Part shown: in pieces, positions 35,484-46,818 of the stretch
How positions within the stretch are numbered: the first letter of the stretch is position 1
Layout of the letters: each line of letters starts with the position of its first letter
Origin: Lycium barbarum
Taxonomy: Eukaryota; Streptophyta; Magnoliopsida; Solanales; Solanaceae
Reading direction: 5' to 3'
DNA length: 64,000 nt
Assembly (NCBI RefSeq): GCF_019175385.1
Contig: NC_083338.1
Location: forward strand, 68,766,712 to 68,830,711
Position numbers and translations under genes: made by a program
The notes under the pieces: model-generated
The model's database searches: none
The model's input: the letters and a program-made list of their open reading frames with translations, nothing else
What the model was told of the DNA's origin: nothing

Positions 35484-36317
35484 ATTATCAATACCAATAT
35501 ATTCCATAAACATCCCCCACGATGTTCTATCCAATTTCTTAACCCATAAATTCATTATATGATCATTTAATAACTTTTCTTTCGTAAGTACGCTTAAATC
35601 AATATTTATAAGGAAAGATTCATACCTTATTTCCACTAGAACCGCAATCTCCTCAATATTTACGTTGAATCCAAACCAAGTTTCGCCGCAATACGATATT
35701 ATAATCACAACTATATGCTGTTTAGACCTAAATCCGGAGATTTCACTTAGTTTGCGCTAAAATTCTATGGAAGATGTTGGGAGATTGTTCTAGAGATTTT
35801 GGGATATTTTAAGAGATGTTTGGATGAAAAATGAGGGGTAAAACCCCTTTTTTAAGGTTCTAGAGTCGGTTCGGGTACTGTAGCGGTTACTGTAGTAGCA
35901 CGACTACTGTAGCAGCGCGGCTATGTAGCAGCTTGGTTACTGTAGCGTGCGTTTTTGTTCTGTCAGCCTAACTTGTAATGTCCATAATTCTCTACTCCGA
36001 TGTCGTATCGACAAGAGGTTTATTACGTTGGAAATTAGACTCGACGAAATTCATTTTAGGCTTTTGAAATGCCTTAAAATTCAAAGTATAGTAAGAGATA
36101 TACCCGTCCAAAGTTGACAAAAAATTCTGTCGAAAATTCTACCAATTTCCAAATTTTCGACAAACTTATTTTCTTCGATTTGCTTGATCCCGGAACCTTT
36201 AGATACTTTCTTAACACTTGTTAAGAGCATTCATTAACCTTATAAGGGTTCCATGGCCTCTCTGAGCTTACGTTAGTTTACTTACAGCGCAAATGATGCA
36301 AAAAAATTTCGAGATGT
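35484..36317 (-). mobile_element. Older LTR fragment with a TACTGTAGC array
   Basis: AT-rich sequence ending ATTTCGAGATGTAATA, a decayed version of the minus-strand LTR start seen elsewhere (TGTTACACCTCG in element sense). At 35872-35955 the motif TACTGTAGC(A/G)G recurs five or six times. I see no coding sequence. The LTR assignment is tentative. Confidence 0.5.
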
Positions 36318-36776
36318 AATAGGTTACATGTCGATTATGCTAAGGCTCTCCCACTTAAAAAAATTTCACTCATGTTATATTTATATATTCGTGTCAGATG
36401 ATACTTATATGTTCAGCTTACTGTTTTCGTTCTATTATTTCATGTGCTATGTTATTTCATTCAGTTGATTTACATACCAGTATAATTCAAGTGTACTGAT
36501 GTCCCATTTTATTGCCTGGGGGCCTGCATTTCACAATGCAGGGATTGATTTACAGGACGATAGATTTGCTTGTTAGGACTATTGCTCGTATCAGCTAGTG
36601 GTGAGCCCCATCGCATTCGGGGTATTTTCTTTATTTACTTCATTTCAGTTATGTCGTTAGGGTATGCCGGGGGCCTTGTCCCAGTAAACAGTTTAGCAGC
36701 CAAACTCATGTCGAAGGTTTCATAGACTAGTTCAGTTATGTCATGTCAAATATTAAGAGTCGTATAGTCAATATTG

Positions 36777-39700
36777 TGTTATACCCCGCATTTTTAGAGC
36801 ATGAGCGTGACACGTGCTTCCTCAAGAAAAATTGACAATCATGTTGTTGCTACATAATTTAAACTCACGTTGATAGTGTTGTATCCCGTGTTTTTGGACG
36901 TCGGATTATTTGCAAGCTAAGGTGGGGCCCATACGTCGAGATTTTTTTTTTGGGACATGTGACAATTATATGAAGCACATATGTGAAGTTAAACACAACT
37001 CGGGAAGGACCCTCAAGCCAAATTAAAGTGGAAGTCCTCCAAACAAATATTTTTAAGTAACGTTTTCGGGTGATCTGACTTCGAGGGTCAAAAACGGTAT
37101 TATAAGTTTGGAATTTGGAAAAATATCAAGAGATATAAGTTGTATATGATTGAATTAGCTTTCCAACCATACGTCTTGGGTCCACAGGTGATGTCAGGAT
37201 AAGGAGTTATGGATGTTTTAAGGCAGAAGGGTCAATGGGTTAGGCCCAATCCGGGCCCAACCGGGTTAGGCCCATGACCCATGGTTATTTAAGTAAAATT
37301 TCAGCCTTTCCCCCTCATTTTTCACACCAAAACACCCAGAAATTTATGGAGGAAAATAGAGAAGAGATCCTAGAGATAAAAATCAATTTTTGACCAAAAT
37401 CCGAGCCCCGAATTCCGAAGCCCATGAAGAGAAAAGTGTTGTACGTCGCGTTGTCTTCAATTTGAGCTAAAAATCAACCAAGGAGGAGAGTGATAACGTG
37501 GTGGCTGCCTACTTAAGGTAATATGAAGGTTCCTTTTCATTGTAAACAAGTTTATTTAAAGATTTAACAGATTAGAACGGAAGAAATAGCGATATAAATT
37601 CGTTTGTCGGTGTTGATGTGGTAGCCGTATAGGGGGCTGTTTTGGTGGGGTATGATGAGCTAATTTTATTTAGTATTTTGGTTGTTGTTGTTTTGGATTC
37701 TATGATGTAAAATGAAGATTTAATGACTCAAGTCGAGGTGGTAATCGTTTGTGGGCTGTTGTAGAAGCTAATGTGATATTAATATAGTTTCTTGTATTTA
37801 TGAGAATAATGTTGATAACGTGTGAATTGTTGATGTAGTTCATGAATTTGAAAGGAAAGGAAATGTGTCGTTAATGTTCATGTTGAACTTGGAAGATTTC
37901 GGGTTATGTTGTAAGTTGGTTAGGCCGTTTAAAGTATTGTGTGAGTTGCTTGAAGTATTCGTGAATATCGTTCGAATAGTTTTGGATTAATACTTGAATA
38001 TATGAACAATCATATTGGTTTGATTGTATGCGGTTGAATTGAATATAATTGTTGGTATTGTTGTTGATAATGTGGCCGAGTTCCATTCTCGGGTTTGTTG
38101 TTGATGATTTAGCCGAGTTAGACTCTCGGGGATGGTGTATTTACATGGGAAATGCTGCCGAAATTTCGGCAGAATATAAGTGAATTCATTTGAAAGATTA
38201 CGATAAGTATATGTCAATGAATCTAATGATTATGTAAATTCTTTCGTATGTAGACTAGCAAGTTTGGACAAATAAGTGTAGCTAACAGGGCGTGGAACAG
38301 GTATGTAAGGCTTACCCTTTATTTCTTTTGGCATGTCCTAGAGCCATGTAAGTTATGATATGTACTTTGAGGTAATTCTACTCCTTAATTCCGAGTTTGT
38401 TATGTTTCGTATGCCCTCTCTGATATAAGTATTCTGACATAAGTATTCTGATATAAGTATTCTGACATAAGTACTCTGATATAAGTATTCTAACATAAGT
38501 ATTCTGATATAAGTATTCTGATATAAGTATTTTGATATAAGTATACTGACATAAGTATTCTGATACACGTATTCTGACATAAGTATTCTGATATAACTAT
38601 TTTGATATAAGTATTCTGGTACAAGTATTCTGATATAAGTATTCTAATATAAGTATTCTGATATAAGTATTCTGTTATGAGTAATTTTCTACGAATATTC
38701 TGATAGCACGTTCGATTATCCCATCGAGTCTTGATTTATGTGCATTTAGTTTCTCACTGCTCTGCTCGTGCATATGTTATGATTTCCTTCACCGAGTCCC
38801 GGGCCGGTATGTATCATGCGTATGGTTCGCCGGGTTCCCCGTTTGAGGGCCGGGTGCCATATATGAATTCCGAAGTTAGATGTGTTATGGTGTTATGATG
38901 TGTTATGGTTCGCCGAACCACCTATGATATGTTACTATGATATGACATTATGATGTGTGTCGGAGATTACGGAGCAAAACTTCCGGAGTTAGATGTGTGT
39001 GGCGCCGAAGGCAGGGCGGTGCCACGTTTTCCCCGGGTCCCGCAAGGGGCCGGATACCATTCCTGGCATTCATGATTAGTGTTACTCTGCATATCGTGCT
39101 TATTATTTGTATTAACCCGCTGCACGTTCCGCAGCAATATGTCTATGGATCGGGCCGTACGTTCCTCGGCACTACTATGTTACTTATGAATCAGTTATAT
39201 GTATATGCTTATGATGACAATGATATGATACGCTTCGGCGTCCTGATATGATTTGCTTTTGAGAAATAAGTGTTCTGACATTCTGTACGTTCTGCACTCT
39301 TTCTGGCATTCTGATATTGGTAGGTATGATCTGTGTCTGAGAGATAAGCCTTTGGTATTCTGAATAATGTACTGACTGTTTATTCTGTTGGTTTCGATTA
39401 TGTTTCAGTTTTTGTGTTCCATGCTTTACATACTCAGTACATATTCCATACTGACCCCCTTTCTTCGGGGGCTGCGTTTCATGCCGCGCAGGTACTCCCA
39501 GATGAGCTGAAGATATTATAGAAGATGTTCCAGCGGAGATGGCAAGCTCCATTTGCTCCTGGAGAACTGCCGAGTCAGAGTATATGTGTTAGGGGTTCTG
39601 TTTAATGCTAGAGACTTTGCAGACAGAGTCGTGGATAGGGTATGTCGGTTTAGTAAGCGGCTCCATCAGCCGATGTGTCGTTTTGTATTATGTTATAAAG

Positions 39701-39897
39701 TCCGTATGATTACAGATTTGTTCGATTTGAAAGCTACAAAAAAAAAATATATATTCCTGTAAGTTTTACTATGTATTACATTCTATTTGGTTTAAAAGTC
39801 CGAAAGCCGTATGTATGTAGTAAGAGTCCGTGGGTTCGCTCGGCTCCGGATATGGGGTCGGGTGCCCATCACACCCTAGTAAGGTTAGGGTGTGACA
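36777..39897 (+). mobile_element. Solo LTR (3121 bp) in element C's 5' LTR
   Basis: It opens TGTTATACCCCGC and closes AGGGTGTGACA, with TATTG on both sides (36772-36776 and 39898-39902). The terminal hairpin is a perfect 10 bp around GTAAGGT. It contains a second LTR-start-like sequence 100 bp in (36877), 15-bp tandem repeats (38419-38690), GTATGTAAGG (38301) with a possible 47-nt upstream exon, ACGTTCC-loop hairpins (39119-39175) and a 7-7-7 hairpin (39434-39454, one closing mismatch). No coding sequence. Family II. Confidence 0.92.
38419..38690 (+). repeat. 15-bp tandem repeat TTCTGATATAAGTA
   Basis: About 18 units of period 15 bp alternate between TCTGATATAAGTAT and TCTGACATAAGTAT. The period is a multiple of three, which explains the stop-free frames across it (repeated YQNTY- and SEYL-type peptides). 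These are not genes. Confidence 0.9.
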
Positions 39898-40125
39898 TAT
39901 TGGCTCAGTACTTATTATATATTCAGAATATTTTCGCATCATGTTTAAATAGTATTTTCATTAGTATAATGATGACTCATGTTATTCAGACTATCAATGT
40001 TTTAAAGTGTATACCGCATCAGTTCATGCCCTATGTTGATTCAGCAAGCCATGTGGTACGCTCGATCATATGCAGCAAGGCACCGAGTGTTGTATTACGT
40101 CCAGGCCATGGTTCGAGGCGTGACA

Positions 40126-41599
40126 AGAGGAGGTGGCTCAAATTTCTTAAAGAGTATGATGTGGATATTCTCAATCACCCAGAGAAAGAGAATGTAGTCG
40201 CCAATGCTCTTAGTCGCTGATCCATGGGACGTTTAGCTCACGTTGAGTCAAATAAGAGAATTATGACAAAGGAAGTTCACCGGCTGGAAAACCTAGGAGT
40301 TTGACTGTTTTGCTCCGAAGATGGTGGCATTGTTGTTCAAAACAAGGCTTATTCCACCTTAGTGACCGAAGTGAAGGAGAAATAGTTTAGTGAAACCTTC
40401 TTATTGTAGCTGAAGGCGGGGATACGCAAGCATAAGACAACGACTTTCGAACAAGGTGGAGATAATGGTACCTTAAGGTACCGAGGCAGATTGTGTGTTG
40501 CAGATGTAGGTGAGCATAGAGAGAGAATCATATCAGAAGCCCACAATTTCAAGTATTCCATTCACCTAGGTTCCACGGAGGTGTACCATGACCTTAAGGA
40601 GATTTATATGCGGAACGACATGAAAAAGAATGTAGCATATTTTTTGGCTAAGTGCCCAAATTGTCAGCAAGTGAAAGCCGATCACCAGAGGCTGGTGACT
40701 TGGCCCAGAATATTGGTATTCCTATTTAGAAATAGGAGATGATCAACATGGATTTTATAACAGGTCTACCCTGCTCATCACGGAGACATGACTCGGTTTG
40801 GGTGATTGTGGACCGACTTACTAAATCAGCGTACTTTGTGCAAGTCAAGACCACATATTTAGTAGAAGATTATGATAGACTGTATATTCAGAAAATTGTC
40901 AGGTTGCATTGGACCCCAGTTTCCATTAGTTCAGACCGTGGTACTCAGTTGACAGCGAACTTTTGGAAATCCTTTCAAAAAGGATTGGGTACCAAGGTAA
41001 ACCTCAGCACAACTTTCCACCCGTAAACAGTTAACCAGGCAGAGCGTACTATTCAGACTCTTGAGGATATGTTAAGGGTGTGTGTCCTAGATTTTAAAGG
41101 TAATTGGGATGATGTTTTTCCACTCACTGAGTTTTCTTATAGTAACAGTTATCATGCTAGCATCAAGATGGCACCGTTTGAAGCTTTGTATGGACGAAGG
41201 TGTAGATAACCCATTGGTTGGTATGAAGTTGGTGAAGTAGAGTTGTTGGGACAAGATTTGGTCTATCATGCTCTAGAGAAAGACCAGTTGATTCAGTAGC
41301 GGTTGAAAATGGCTCAGAGTCACCAAAAGTCCCAAATGGATGTGTGGCGTAGAGACTTAGAATTTCAAGTTGATGATTGGGTGTTCTTAAAGGTTTCACT
41401 TATAAAAAGGTGTGATGAGATTTGGCAAGAAAGAGAAACTTAGTCCCAGATATATTAGACCATAAAGAATCTAAAGAAGGGTAGGTCAAATAGCTTATGA
41501 GCTTGAGTTGCCACAAGAATTGGTTGTTGTACACCCAGTATTTCATGTATCCTTGTTGAGGAAGTGTATGGAAGATCCTCGCTGGTTGTTCCTGCTGAC
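40126..41599 (+). pseudogene. RNase H tail and integrase of element C, decayed
   Basis: The segment starts abruptly in the RNase H C-terminus (RRWLKFLKEYDVDILNHPEK, then NVVANALSR and a stop). After a broken linker come the integrase zinc-binding domain (EAHNFKYSIHLGSTEVYHDL ... KCPNCQQVK, 40520-40680) and the catalytic core with Asp in INMDFITGLP (40742) and Asp in SSDRGTQLTANF (about 40930). A stop directly after FHP (41024-41026) precedes the Glu-containing [14 protein letters not shown]. More stops follow (after GRRCR, and after DQLIQ). The frame reaches PADTI at 41599 and is cut by the solo LTR 41605-44132. Unlike the minus-strand chromovirus, the second catalytic Asp is present. It belonged to a plus-strand chromovirus and is not functional. 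Confidence 0.85.
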
Positions 41600-41604
41600 A
41601 CTAT

Positions 41605-44132
41605 TGTTACACGTCAAAACAATATTGCTATCTTATGACTTGAGCAAGCTTGTGTGAACAGGATGAGTTCTACGGATTTCCAGAGTTAAGCAACCAAGAT
41701 AAGGTTTCGCCTCGAGATTTCTATTACAATTCACTCAACAGGGGTTTTAGTTTGGAATGGTCTTGAGAATTACATGAGCGGCTTATGCATGCATGTTAAA
41801 GTACAACACGATCATCTATATGCCTTCTAGAGAATGCAAGCATTCGAAGTTAACATGAATCGAGAATAAGTGTGCAACATCCTCTATTTAGACATATCGA
41901 ATTGTAAAGCACACTAGCCGTCTTGATTTCGAGCATTAAGGTTCGTCTTCAATATTTTGAGGTATTAGACGTTTTTAACCCTTGTATACAAATGCCTAAG
42001 TTAAAGTATTACAAGTATTGAAAGGATTAAGGGCTAAACTAATCAACGAGGGAAGAAGGTCGTGGACTGTGCAATTCGACGAGCAGATTGACGAGCCGTC
42101 AACATTGTCGATGATCCGTCAACCCTGCACCGTCAAACAGCCCTAAGAATCAGAGGCTACTGCAACATCATGTTGGTAAGTCCATGGTCCATCAACATGT
42201 TGACGGTACCGTCAACTCTACCTTCAATATTGAGGCGGTGCAAATTTCTAGAAAGACCTAAGTTCCTATATCATGATTTTCCCTTCATTTTTCATATCCC
42301 CCACTTGGAGAACACCCCTAAAACCTCTCCAAACAATTCCCAACTAATTACATCCAAGTTAATCAAGAAATCATCTTAGGGGCGTGGATTAGAAAGGGAA
42401 AGTGACGTGCTGCTGATGATTGGCTGCTTGTTTGCGTTGAAAGCTAAGGATTTCTCTTGGAAGTTCTGATTCTTCAAGGTAAGGATATGGTCTTAACTTT
42501 GTTAACAGGTCTTGTGTAAAGGGATGTGTTGGTTTTGAAGTAAAGAAAACATGTTATGAGAGGTATGAGTTGACCTGCTGTCATGGCTGCCTTGAGGGTT
42601 GATTTAGAATAAGGTTTTAGGGAGATTTCTACTTGATTAAGTTATTACATCTTGTTGTTGTCTTTGTTGATGATGTTGTTTATTTTTGTGGGCTGCTTTG
42701 GAGTTGGATTGGAGTAAGAATTGTAGGGGAAATGCTGCCCAAAATTTGTTAGATTTCCTACTCGTTTAAAATGAATTATAAGAGTTGATTATGGTCTGAT
42801 TATGGTATATGTTTCCTTGATTGTAGAGTCACAAGCCCGGGAAGTAGACATTGGACATTTAGATAGACCCCAAGGTATGTTAAGGCTAACTCTTTCTTTC
42901 TTAAGGCATGATTCCCTTGTTGTGAACCTACACATGATATCCATAACATCCTTATTCCTAAAAATGATAGAAGCTCATGATTCTCAAGGTTCTTATGATA
43001 TTGTTGATAAATGTTCTCCATAACGATGTTTCCAAATGTTCTCCATCATGATGATGATTTCAATTCTAGAGATTCCAAAGCTTATAGTTCTTGATGTTCT
43101 CATAATAATATTAAGCATGTTCCATGATTATTGATTTTATTCATTGTTGTTGATCGCATCTTATGGTAGTTGTTCTTTCAAGGTGAGATATAGCGATGAT
43201 AATGATTCCATAATAGAAATTGGAGGTTTACCAACCTTATGTCACTCCGATAGATTTGTAGCTTTTATTTGGGCTCTCATGCATGCTTTATATATGTGTA
43301 TGTATTTTCTCACACCGAGCCGCACTATAGTCGGCTGGGTATGGCACGTAGATGTGCACACCATTGCAGTGGGTACATTATGATGTTACCCCGGATGCGG
43401 GATGATATGATTTATGGATCGGGCTGCACGTTCCGTAGCACTAACATTTATTGATTGGGCTGTACATTACGCAGCACTAACACTTATATTATATATGTAT
43501 GTATGAAAGTGTTTTTTTTAAGGCTAAGCATGCATGATATCCGCCTTAAGAGGTCATTAGATGTACAGGTTATTTCTCCTATCTTATGTTTCTTCCATAT
43601 GTTCTTTATGTTGTTATTCATGCCTTACATACTCCGTATATTATTCGTACTGATGTCCTTTTGTTTGTGGACACTGAGTTCATGCCCGCAGGTAGATAGG
43701 AAGATGGACCAGACCTTTAGGTTGCTTCATCAGCGACTATACATGAGCGTTCCATTTGTGCTGGAGCTACAGTTTCGCTGGTATTATTCTTTGTGTATAT
43801 ATGGGCATGGAGGGGTCCTATCCGATCCTTATGATTCTATCCACTCCATGTAGAGGCTCGTAGACGGATGTATACAGTTAGATGTCCTGTAACCTTATAA
43901 GTTCATATTTTATAAATCAATTTTTGCAGCCTCGTCGGCTTGCATACATGGGCATAGTTGATGACGATTATATAGATTTGCTTTTATCTTTTAGACTCAT
44001 GCCCTTACAGATTATGATATTTATGAGTTATCTATTGTGTTCCACCTAGATACGATTAAGAGAAGTATGCTAAGAGGTGCTAGGTAGGTTAGCTCCAGGT
44101 CACCGTCATGGCCCTTCGGTTGGGTCGTGACA
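41605..44132 (+). mobile_element. Solo LTR (2528 bp) inside the integrase gene of element C
   Basis: It opens TGTTACACGTCAAAAC and closes GGTTGGGTCGTGACA, with ACTAT on both sides (41600-41604 and 44133-44137). The terminal hairpin has 10 bp with G-U pairs and a 7-nt loop, TTCGGTT (44105-44131). U3 shows GACG/CGTC-type motifs, including the perfect palindrome GTTGACGGTACCGTCAAC (42199-42216). A GTATGTTAAGG donor-like site at 42875 has a possible 48-nt upstream exon (42827-42874). Hairpins with a GCTGC-type stem lie at about 43413-43480. No coding sequence. Confidence 0.92.
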
Positions 44133-44137
44133 ACTAT

Positions 44138-44338
44138 AACGGTTAAGGATGGCCTAACCTATGGGGAGATCCTATGGCTATTCTTGACCGTCAAGTTCGC
44201 AATTTGAAGACTAAGGAAGTAGCCTTAGTAAAGGTCTTATGGCGAAGTCAGAAAGTTGAAGAGGCTAAATGGGAAGCCGAAGAAGACATGAAATCTAGAT
44301 AACCGCATTTGTTTGAGAAGCAAGTAAAGAATGTTTAA
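44138..44338 (+). pseudogene. Chromodomain tail of element C's integrase
   Basis: This continues the interrupted frame after the solo LTR: TVKDGLTYGEI, then a one-base frameshift, then AILDRQVRNLKTKEVALVKV, a tail LWRSQKVEEAKWEAEEDMKS, and a stop followed by PHLFEKQVKNV. It is the same chromodomain-like tail as in the minus-strand element. Together with 40126-41599 it is one gene split by a later insertion. Confidence 0.8.
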
Positions 44339-44590
44339 GGTAAATGCCTTCCGTATCCATGCCATGTCCCTTATGTATTCATGCCTCACATTTCACATTC
44401 CACTCACGTCCATTTATTCTCTACTCATGTCTCATGTCCTAGCGCTCATGTTTCCATGAAGCTATGTCATGTTATTTTAGCCCCCATGTTCCATGTCATG
44501 TTTCCTCACGTTCACGTACTCAAGCCATGCCTAGTTACATTCTTAACCAGACCCATCTTTCAAAGATGAATGATCTGAAGTGGGAGATAT
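44339..44590 (+). mobile_element. 3' untranslated region and polypurine-like end of element C
   Basis: Non-coding, rich in CATGT and CCATG motifs. It ends in GAAGTGGGAGATA, a purine-rich stretch against the LTR start that is weaker than the G-rich tracts of the other elements. Confidence 0.65.
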
Positions 44591-45929
44591 TGTAACATCT
44601 CGTACCTTCTATCTAAGCCTTATTCATGATTCAGGGATTAGAGACCAAGACGGGGAGTGTTGGGATTGAAAATTTTCCTCAGATCTTTAAATTGTTGATT
44701 TACATCAATTATACAGGCCATACATTTATGTACGGGTTCTACTTTGTGGACGTACCTCATGAGGGAAGAATTTGAGGTTTCTGGAATTTGGCATTCCAAG
44801 TACGGCCACATTGTACAGGCCATACATTAATTTACGGGGCCGTACATGGTGCCCGTACCTCACAAAAGAAGATTAGAGGTCAGTGGAATTTGACATTCCA
44901 AGTACTACCAAATTATACGAGCTGTACATAGTGCCCGTACATTTCCCGACACAGTGAAAAATATAAATACATAAGTTCAGTTCTAAATTCTATTTTTCAC
45001 TTTCCCAAGCCCTAGCACGAAGGTTCTCTTCTCCCGTCAATCCAATACATCAAGGTAAGCCTATTTCAAGTATTCCAAGTGAATTCTACCATATATCTAT
45101 GAATTCTAAATAGGAAGTCATTGTTCCTAACCTAGGGTTGAAAACCCATCTGAAGGATTCAAGATTGAAGCTTTGGGGATTCTTCTTCAAGTTCAGACCT
45201 TTTATACCAGTTTTGGAGCAATTAAGGTATGTAGGGTTTCTATCTACGTGTGGGAACATCGTTGTTCCTCCCCATGCCACGTTCTTGCATGAAAATATGA
45301 AGTTTCACCAAAACTAGGGTTTTTATCCTAATTCATAATGACCCTAAGATACACATATCATGTTATACCATGTTTGTATTGCTACTTCGTTATTATATTC
45401 TTGATATTCCATTTTGGTTATTGGGAATCCGTCTGTAATCCATGAAAATCAGTGTTTTGAATTACATGGGTTCGTAAATGTAAGTTATGAATTATTATGT
45501 TTAATACCATGAAGACCCCCCCCCCCCCCTCTATCTATTCATGTTTTCACACAAGTTATACTGTATATCAATATTCATGTTATATTACACTTACGAATCA
45601 TGTTTACAATCATGTTTATATAACTCATAGGCTTCTAAGCCAACTATATCCATGTTCATGTTTTTGGAGTTGCACAGATTACTGAGAAGGTTTAATACTT
45701 GAAACTATGTATGTCAACGTACGATAAGAATCGCTCTGCCCAGTTAGGACGATACCTTCATGTTAACCATTGCGGGTTATTGGGTCCATTCATGCGATGT
45801 TCATGTCTCGTACCCCGATAAGGCATGATATATCTTATCAGATCGAGCAGAGATCAGACGCCACGTGATCACGTGTAGGTTAAAGGTCGGTTATACTAAG
45901 GCTCTCCCACTTAAAATGTTTTACTCATG

Positions 45930-45962
<33 letters not shown>

Positions 45963-46564
45963 TGTCAGATGATGCTCATGTTCTTGTTCAGCTTACAGTT
46001 TCAGTTTCAGTTTCCGTTCTTATTATTTCATGTGCCATGTTTATTTCATTAAGTTGCTTTTCATACCGGTACATTCCAAATGTACTGACATCCCCTTTTA
46101 TTGCCCGGGGGCCTGCATTTCACGATGCATGTATTGACATATAGGATGGTGGATCTGCTCGTTAGGACATTGCTCGTATCAAATTTTTGCTAGGTCCATC
46201 TCATTCGGGGTTGTGTCATTATCTATATTTCATGTTCATGTTAGTTATATAGTCAAGGTATGCCAGGGGCCTTGTCCCGGTAAATAGTTTAGCAGTCAGA
46301 CTCATGTCAAAGATTTCATAGACTAGTTCCGTCATGTCATGTCACATTGGCAGTTGGGTTAACCTCGCTGGCTACATTATTATGTTTCAGACTATTTTGT
46401 GCATTCATGATATAATAGTATTTTCCCAAATCATTTACGTTTAACTTGTATTCCGCATTAGTACATGTCCCATATTGATTCAGCAAGCCATGTTGTTCGC
46501 TCGGTCACATGTAGCAAGGGATCGAGTGTCGTGTTACGCCCAGGCCATGGTTTGGGACGTGACA
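44591..46564 (+). repeat. 3' LTR of element C (1974 bp)
   Basis: It starts TGTAACATCTCGTACC and ends TTGGGACGTGACA. U3 holds GGCCGTAC/GTACGGCC-type motifs (44710-44940) before a TATA box, AATATAAATAC (about 44958). A GGTAAGCC donor-like site is near 45055. Poly-C (45519-45530) and TA (45930-45959) simple repeats occur. GTACATTCCAAATGTAC at 46068-46084 is the counterpart of the 7-7-7 hairpin. GAGAT (46565-46569) follows; I could not confirm a matching left duplication. Confidence 0.82.
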
Positions 46565-46569
46565 GAGAT

Positions 46570-46813
46570 TCCAGAGCATGTTCCTTGGAATTGATTGCAT
46601 TGATTTCTTATTTTGCAATCATACATCCATATATGATGGAAGTGTTAGAAGATTTGTGGAACGGTTGACAGAAAAAGGTTATGGAAGCCTTTGAAAGGAA
46701 AGAAAGAGAAAGATGAAAGTTATGTCGTTATTGCTATTGATCTGACGTTTATGCAGACGTATAGTGGCAGGGTCACAGTCTGGCAGTAAAGTCAGGCAGT
46801 ACAATGACGGTAC
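46570..46813. other. Unassigned spacer between element C and E3
   Basis: About 240 bp with no recognisable coding or LTR-end signal. It is likely part of an older element or host DNA that also reappears to the right of E3. Confidence 0.4.
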
Positions 46814-46818
46814 ATGGA

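Larger units (their letters stand above)
36318..40125 (+). mobile_element. 5' LTR remnant of element C, split by a solo LTR
   Basis: Sequence from 36318 to 36776 and from 39903 to 40125 matches the second half of the 3' LTR at 44591-46564 (for example GGCTCTCCCACTTAAAA, GCCTGCATTTCAC and TTGATTCAGCAAGCCATG) and ends GGCGTGACA. About 1.3 kb of the LTR's 5' part is missing on the left. The nested solo LTR 36777-39897 separates the two pieces. At 40125 the LTR passes directly into RNase H coding sequence, so the primer site, gag, protease and RT have been deleted. Confidence 0.7.

Noticed and set aside
36315..36320. Left target duplication of element C
   Set aside because: CGAGA/GAGAT near 36310-36315 resembles GAGAT at 46565, but the LTR start is missing there and the match depends on where the boundary is placed.
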